Source: an uncultured Marinifilum sp. (GTDB taxonomy: Bacteria; Bacteroidota; Bacteroidia; Bacteroidales; Marinifilaceae). Taken from it: a DNA stretch of 64,000 nt. Shown one piece after another: positions 60,712-64,000 of this stretch (within the stretch, counting starts at the first letter, position 1; every line of letters starts with the position of its first letter). Below the pieces are notes generated by a model, which saw only the letters and a list, made by a program, of their open reading frames with translations, was not told where the DNA came from and ran no database searches. The translations under genes and the position numbers were made by a program. The stretch spans positions 4,514,923-4,578,922 of the forward strand of contig NZ_OY781918.1 in the NCBI RefSeq assembly GCF_963677195.1. The letters are read 5' to 3'.

Positions 60712-61260
60712 TTATTCTTTTTCTACTTGCATGAAACTTAATTCCAAAGGAGTCTTACGTCCGAAGATTTTAACCATAACTTTTAGTTTTTTCTTCTCTG
60801 CATTCACCTCTTCGATCACGCCAGTAAAACCATTAAATGGTCCATCAGTCACTTTTACCATTTCACCAACATAATAAGGAATACTAATTTCCTCATCTTT
60901 GCTAGCTAGTTCATCAACCTTACCCAATATGCGGTTCACTTCTGACATACGCATAGGAGTAGGATCTCCGCCTTTGGTATCCCCCAGGAAGCCAATCACA
61001 TTCGTAACATTACGAAGGATGTGAGGAATTTCTCCAACGAGTGCTGCTTCAATAAGAATATAACCAGGAAGGAAAATTCTTTCCTTGCTAATCTTCTTAC
61101 CGTTACGCACTTGAAACACTTTTTCGGTAGGAATGAGAACCTGTGACACATACTCCTGTAGACCAAGATTAGAAATTTCACTATCAATATATTCTTTGAC
61201 TTTCTTTTCTTTTCCTCCTACAGTCCTCAGAACATACCATTTTCTATCAATTTCAGCCAT
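60712..61260 (-). CDS. nusG: Transcription antitermination factor NusG
   Basis: 182 residues. WYVLRTVGGKEKKVKEYID at the start, FLPGYILIEA, GFLGDTKGGDPTPM and the KOW domain PYYVGEMVKVTDGPFNGFTG. 17 bp after secE. Note that the N-terminal domain is complete and there is no insertion. Confidence 0.96.
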   Translation of the reverse strand: MAEIDRKWYVLRTVGGKEKKVKEYIDSEISNLGLQEYVSQVLIPTEKVFQVRNGKKISKERIFLPGYILIEAALVGEIPHILRNVTNVIGFLGDTKGGDPTPMRMSEVNRILGKVDELASKDEEISIPYYVGEMVKVTDGPFNGFTGVIEEVNAEKKKLKVMVKIFGRKTPLELSFMQVEKE

Positions 61261-61277
61261 CTTTTTCTAATAAGGAA

Positions 61278-61469
61278 TTAGTGTAACAAACTGTATATAA
61301 CATCCATCAAATTCTTGAACCCCAAATCCATTACGAAAATCGCAAGTGCAATAATAGTGGAAGCAATCATTACTACGATCGCACTACTTTGAAGTTCAGA
61401 CCATGATGGCCAAGATACTTTTTGAACTAGTTCTTTATAAACTTCTTCAATGTATATTTTTAGTTTCAT
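61278..61469 (-). CDS. secE: SecE preprotein translocase subunit
   Basis: 63 residues from ATG 61469 (MKLKIYIEEVYKELVQKVSW). A longer ORF to 61517 would run through the tRNA-Trp gene, so it is rejected. Single membrane helix with VMIASTIIALAIFVMDLG. The PSWSEL step before the helix is the SecE signature. 28 bp after the tRNA-Trp gene end. Confidence 0.95.
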   Translation of the reverse strand: MKLKIYIEEVYKELVQKVSWPSWSELQSSAIVVMIASTIIALAIFVMDLGFKNLMDVIYSLLH

Positions 61470-61487
61470 AAGGCAAATTTGTCTTTG

Positions 61488-61560
61488 CACGGGAGGAGAG
61501 ACTCGAACTCCCGACACCTGGTTTTGGAGACCAGTGCTCTACCAACTGAGCTACACCCGT
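61488..61560 (-). tRNA. tRNA-Trp (CCA)
   Basis: Minus-strand cloverleaf: D-arm GCTCAGTTGGTAGAGC, anticodon stem CTGGT/ACCAG with loop CTCCAAA, giving anticodon CCA, T-arm with TTCGAGT. Acceptor 7 bp with one U-U at position 6. No encoded CCA tail. Confidence 0.92.
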
Positions 61561-61567
61561 CTATAAG

Positions 61568-61597
61568 AAGATTGATCCGATCTCCCGGATCAATCTT
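61568..61597 (-). promoter_or_regulatory. Hairpin between tuf and tRNA-Trp
   Basis: 12-bp perfect arms AAGATTGATCCG/CGGATCAATCTT with a 6-nt loop. No long T-run on the minus strand, so processing or partial termination. Confidence 0.6.
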
Positions 61598-61610
61598 ATA
61601 TATATTCTAA

Positions 61611-62798
61611 TTACTCAATAATTTCAGTAATTTGACCAGCACCTACTGTTCTACCACCTTCACGGATAGCGAAACGCAGACCTAAATCACAAGCAACTGG
61701 AGTAATCAACTCAACAGTGATAGTAACATTATCACCAGGCATAACCATTTCAACACCTTCTGGAAGAGTAATCTCACCAGTTACATCAAGAGTTCTGATA
61801 TAGAACTGAGGGCGGTATTTGTTATGGAATGGAGTGTGACGTCCACCTTCTTCTTTTTTCAATACATAAACCTCAGCCTTAATTTTAGTATGAGGAGTGA
61901 TTGTATTTGGGTGACAGATAACCATACCACGTTTGATAGCAGCTTTATCGATACCTCTCAACAATAGACCAACATTATCACCTGCTTGACCTTCGTCCAA
62001 AATCTTACGGAACATCTCAACACCAGTGATTACAGACTTCATACCTTCAGCACCAAGACCAATGATTTGAACTTCTTCACCTGTTTTAACAATACCAGTT
62101 TCGATACGACCTGTAGCAACAGTTCCACGACCAGTAATAGAGAATACATCCTCAACTGGCATTAAGAAAGCCTTATCTACATCACGTGGAGGAAGTGGAA
62201 TCCAAGTATCAACAGCTTCCATCAATTCCATGATTTTATCTTCCCACTCAGCTTCTCCGTTCAATCCACCTAGTGCAGAACCAGCAATGATAGGAGTATT
62301 ATCACCATCAAACTCATAAAAGTCTAACAATTCACGAACTTCCATCTCAACCAACTCAAGCATTTCTTCATCGTCAACCATGTCAACTTTATTCAAGAAA
62401 ACAACGATTTTAGGTACATTTACCTGACGAGCTAAAAGGATATGCTCGCGAGTCTGTGGCATAGGACCATCAGTTGCAGCACAAACCAAAATAGCACCAT
62501 CCATCTGAGCAGCACCAGTTACCATATTCTTCACGTAATCCGCGTGACCTGGACAGTCAACGTGAGCGTAGTGACGGTTAGCAGTTTGGTATTCTACGTG
62601 AGCAGTATTAATAGTAATACCTCTCTCTTTCTCCTCAGGAGCATTATCGATAGAATCGAATGATTTTACTTCAGACAAACCTTTTTTCGCCAATACAGTT
62701 GTAATAGCAGCAGTCAAAGTAGTTTTACCGTGGTCAACGTGACCAATAGTACCGATATTTACGTGTGGTTTTGACCTGTCAAAATGTTCTTTAGCCAT
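61611..62798 (-). CDS. tuf: Elongation factor Tu
   Basis: 395 residues. GTIGHVDHGKTTLTAAI (P-loop), DCPGHADYVKNM, NKVDMVDD, SAL and C-terminal GGRTVGAGQITEI, with switch region EEKERGITINTAHVEYQT. Complete EF-Tu. Between four upstream tRNAs and tRNA-Trp. Confidence 0.98.
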   Translation of the reverse strand: MAKEHFDRSKPHVNIGTIGHVDHGKTTLTAAITTVLAKKGLSEVKSFDSIDNAPEEKERGITINTAHVEYQTANRHYAHVDCPGHADYVKNMVTGAAQMDGAILVCAATDGPMPQTREHILLARQVNVPKIVVFLNKVDMVDDEEMLELVEMEVRELLDFYEFDGDNTPIIAGSALGGLNGEAEWEDKIMELMEAVDTWIPLPPRDVDKAFLMPVEDVFSITGRGTVATGRIETGIVKTGEEVQIIGLGAEGMKSVITGVEMFRKILDEGQAGDNVGLLLRGIDKAAIKRGMVICHPNTITPHTKIKAEVYVLKKEEGGRHTPFHNKYRPQFYIRTLDVTGEITLPEGVEMVMPGDNVTITVELITPVACDLGLRFAIREGGRTVGAGQITEIIE

Positions 62799-62857
62799 AA
62801 CTCAATAAGTTAATTAATATTAGACAACAATTAAAAACAATACTTTAAAAATTCACG

Positions 62858-62929
62858 AGCCATTGATGAGATTTGAACTCATGACCTCTTCCTTACCAAG
62901 GAAGCGCTCTACCCCTGAGCTACAACGGC
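62858..62929 (-). tRNA. tRNA-Thr (GGT)
   Basis: Acceptor GCCGTTG/CAATGGC, D-arm GCTCAGGGGTAGAGC, anticodon stem CTTCC/GGAAG with loop TTGGTAA, anticodon GGT, T-arm with GTTCAAAT. 72 nt. Confidence 0.93.
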
Positions 62930-62944
62930 AACTAATTTTCTATG

Positions 62945-63017
62945 AGCGGGAAACGAGACTCAAACTCGCGACCCTCAGCTTGGAAGGCTGATGCTCTATC
63001 AACTGAGCTATTCCCGC
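62945..63017 (-). tRNA. tRNA-Gly (TCC)
   Basis: Acceptor GCGGGAA/TTCCCGC, D-arm GCTCAGTTGATAGAGC, anticodon stem TCAGC/GCTGA with loop CTTCCAA, anticodon TCC. 73 nt, T-loop TTTGAGT (usual TTCGA varied). Confidence 0.92.
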
Positions 63018-63052
63018 ATAAAAAGAATACTATTATTCCTTTCTTAACCAAG

Positions 63053-63134
63053 TGGGGAGAGCAGGATTCGAACCTGCGAAGACGAAGTCAACGGAGTTAC
63101 AGTCCGTCCCAGTTGGCCACTTTGGTATCTCCCC
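63053..63134 (-). tRNA. tRNA-Tyr (GTA)
   Basis: 82 nt with a long variable arm. Acceptor GGGGAGA/TCTCCCC, anticodon stem ACGGA/TCCGT with loop CTGTAAC, anticodon GTA, T-arm GTTCGAATC. Confidence 0.93.
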
Positions 63135-63150
63135 AATATATTTTAAACAG

Positions 63151-63224
63151 AGCCGATGGAGGGACTCGAACCCACGACCTGCTGATTACAAATCAGCTGC
63201 TCTAGCCAGCTGAGCTACATCGGC
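63151..63224 (-). tRNA. tRNA-Thr (TGT)
   Basis: Acceptor GCCGATG/CATCGGC, D-arm GCTCAGCTGGCTAGAGC, anticodon stem GCTGA/TCAGC with loop TTTGTAA, anticodon TGT, T-arm GTTCGAGTC. 74 nt. First in the tRNA-tuf transcript. Confidence 0.93.
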
Positions 63225-63228
63225 AAAA

Positions 63229-63279
63229 TGCAAACCACTTTATTTAACAGGGTTTAGTTTTCCCTAAAAATGGTTTGCA
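63229..63279. promoter_or_regulatory. Inverted repeat around the tRNA-tuf promoter start
   Basis: TGCAAACCA at 63229-63237 and TGGTTTGCA at 63271-63279, centres 42 bp apart, with an inner AGGG/CCCT pair. One arm overlaps the -7 element. Could be an operator pair or a leader hairpin. Confidence 0.45.
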
Positions 63280-63309
63280 AATGTAAATATATTTTAATTT
63301 TATCACAAA
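63278..63309 (-). promoter_or_regulatory. Promoter of the tRNA-tuf-secE-nusG transcript
   Basis: Minus strand TTTG, 20 bp, then TACATTTG: a full Bacteroidota consensus, 54 bp before the first tRNA. Confidence 0.65.
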
Positions 63310-63330
63310 ATAATTATGCATTTTTTACAA

Positions 63331-63630
63331 TTATTTTGCACGAAGTTTCTCTTTGTGTTTCACAACTTGCTTGCGCAGTGCTTCAACCGCTAAATCAGTA
63401 GACTCTTCAAACGTCTTACTTTGCTTTTTAGCAAAGAAATCTCCGCCTTTTGCATCGAGACTAATTTCAACTACTTTGTTTTCTGTATTTGCGGATTTTT
63501 CAATCCTAAGAAAAACCTCAGCTCCAGATACATCTTCGTTTAATTTCATGATTTTACCCAGCTTATTCTCTATAAAATCTTCCAACTTCACATCAGCAAC
63601 AAAACCGATTGATTGAATGTTTATATTCAT
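63331..63630 (-). CDS. Ribosome hibernation/translation-inhibitor protein (HPF/RaiA)
   Basis: 99 residues, the short HPF form. INIQSIGFVADVKLEDFIEN, then a strand with ENKVVEISLDAKGGDFFAKK and a helix with STDLAVEALRKQVVKHKEKL, the dsRBD-like fold that sits in the A/P sites of idle ribosomes. It follows the Xer gene by 17 bp; Bacteroidota often keep xer-hpf next to the tRNA-tuf cluster. No C-terminal dimerising domain. Confidence 0.9.
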   Translation of the reverse strand: MNINIQSIGFVADVKLEDFIENKLGKIMKLNEDVSGAEVFLRIEKSANTENKVVEISLDAKGGDFFAKKQSKTFEESTDLAVEALRKQVVKHKEKLRAK

Positions 63631-63647
63631 ATTTATTCCTCCAAAAT

Positions 63648-64000
63648 TTATGCTCTTGGATGAGCTTGTTTATATATATTATTTAAACGTTCGAAAGAAG
63701 TATGAGTATAAATCTGTGTTGCAGAAAGATTAGAGTGGCCCAACAATTCTTTTACGGCATTTAAGTCTGCACCATTATTTAATAAATGAGTTGCAAAAGT
63801 ATGTCTTAAAACGTGTGGACTTCGCTTGGTCATTGTTGTAATCTTAGACAAGTGTTTTACCACAATTCTATACAACAATTTTTCGTAAACAGGCACCCCC
63901 TTTTTAGTTACAAAAAGAAAACCACCCCCGTCATCAAAAGTTTTTTGCTTTACGTGAACATACTCATCGAGTAATTTCTCTAAACTTTTGCTTATCGGAA
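63648..64000 (-). CDS. Tyrosine recombinase XerC/D-type, C-terminal part
   Basis: About 117 residues at the right edge; the 5' end is outside. Frame open to position 64000, reading IPISKSLEKLLDEYVHVKQK at the edge. Catalytic HVLRHTFATHLLNNGADL (H-x-x-R) and LGHSNLSATQIYTH (His, then Tyr nucleophile) are present. The GTG at 63894-63896 is internal, not the true start. Chromosome-dimer resolution (Xer) is likely because of the conserved place next to hpf, but an integron-type integrase cannot be excluded from this part. Confidence 0.88.
   Translation of the reverse strand, partial: PISKSLEKLLDEYVHVKQKTFDDGGGFLFVTKKGVPVYEKLLYRIVVKHLSKITTMTKRSPHVLRHTFATHLLNNGADLNAVKELLGHSNLSATQIYTHTSFERLNNIYKQAHPRA

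Noticed and set aside
61470..61517. Longer secE start
   Set aside because: It would lie inside tRNA-Trp.
63897..64000. Separate short Xer gene starting at the internal GTG
   Set aside because: The frame is open to the edge of the window and matches Xer, so the gene simply continues outside.

Overview
This window is about 64 kb of AT-rich chromosome from a Bacteroidota bacterium. The evidence is: promoters of the TTTG-N19-21-TAnnTTTG type, DUF4270, GLPGLI and S46-peptidase families, a Porin_O/P-like OprO-type porin, standalone LytTR proteins, and the gene order tRNA-tuf-trnW-secE-nusG-rplKAJL-rpoBC. The presence of a trimeric [FeFe] hydrogenase, its maturases, a 2-oxoacid:ferredoxin oxidoreductase and an ADP-forming acyl-CoA synthetase points to an anaerobic or facultative fermenter. 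A marine Marinifilaceae-type lineage (Marinifilum/Labilibaculum/Ancylomarina) is my best guess. That placement is inference.

Region 1 (1-9.1 kb) holds fermentation and maturation genes: the start of a 2-oxoacid:ferredoxin oxidoreductase alpha subunit with its ferredoxin subunit, an aminotransferase, an unusual flavodoxin, an ADP-forming acyl-CoA synthetase, hydE, a TM1266-type small protein and hydG. No hydF is in the window. Region 2 (9.3-13.4 kb) holds an outer-membrane beta-barrel, a DUF4270 lipoprotein and a divergent Kelch-like lipoprotein. Region 3 (13.6-22.0 kb) is a ten-gene minus-strand hydrogenase operon. The catalytic NADH/ferredoxin-dependent HydABC enzyme and a thioredoxin-like [2Fe-2S] protein are preceded by a regulatory-looking set: two paralogous DRTGG proteins, an RsbW-like ATPase, a HydA-like protein whose proton-relay Cys is replaced by Phe, a PHP-domain protein and a histidine-kinase-type ATPase without a phosphoacceptor domain. 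The set reads as an H2/redox-sensing module controlling the enzyme.

Region 4 (22.3-29.1 kb) holds a universal-stress-like protein, a DPP11-like S46 peptidase, Maf, a UbiA-family prenyltransferase, a KdsC-like phosphatase, a DUF2520 protein and a possible HEPN protein. Region 5 (29.4-35.5 kb) is a glpT-glpQ-porin operon for glycerophosphodiester/glycerol-3-phosphate use, preceded by a long leader with a tandem operator-like repeat, plus another porin-like gene. Region 6 (35.7-41.5 kb) holds a long acyl-CoA dehydrogenase with etfA/etfB and a divergent CstA transporter.

Region 7 (41.6-49.7 kb) is the accessory, decaying part. It is bracketed by two copies of a 70-bp repeat. It holds a CarboxypepD-type outer-membrane receptor, a GLPGLI gene, a double-glycine-leader-like peptide gene and a LytTR gene, each of the last three cut by one in-frame stop codon. 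It also holds an array of about 13 units with a 21-bp period, a histidine kinase, and a response regulator broken by a frameshift in a CT repeat. Region 8 (49.8-64 kb) is conserved housekeeping: a DUF3467 protein, rpoC, rpoB, rplL, rplJ, rplA, rplK, nusG, secE, trnW, tuf, four more tRNAs, a ribosome hibernation factor and the end of a Xer recombinase.
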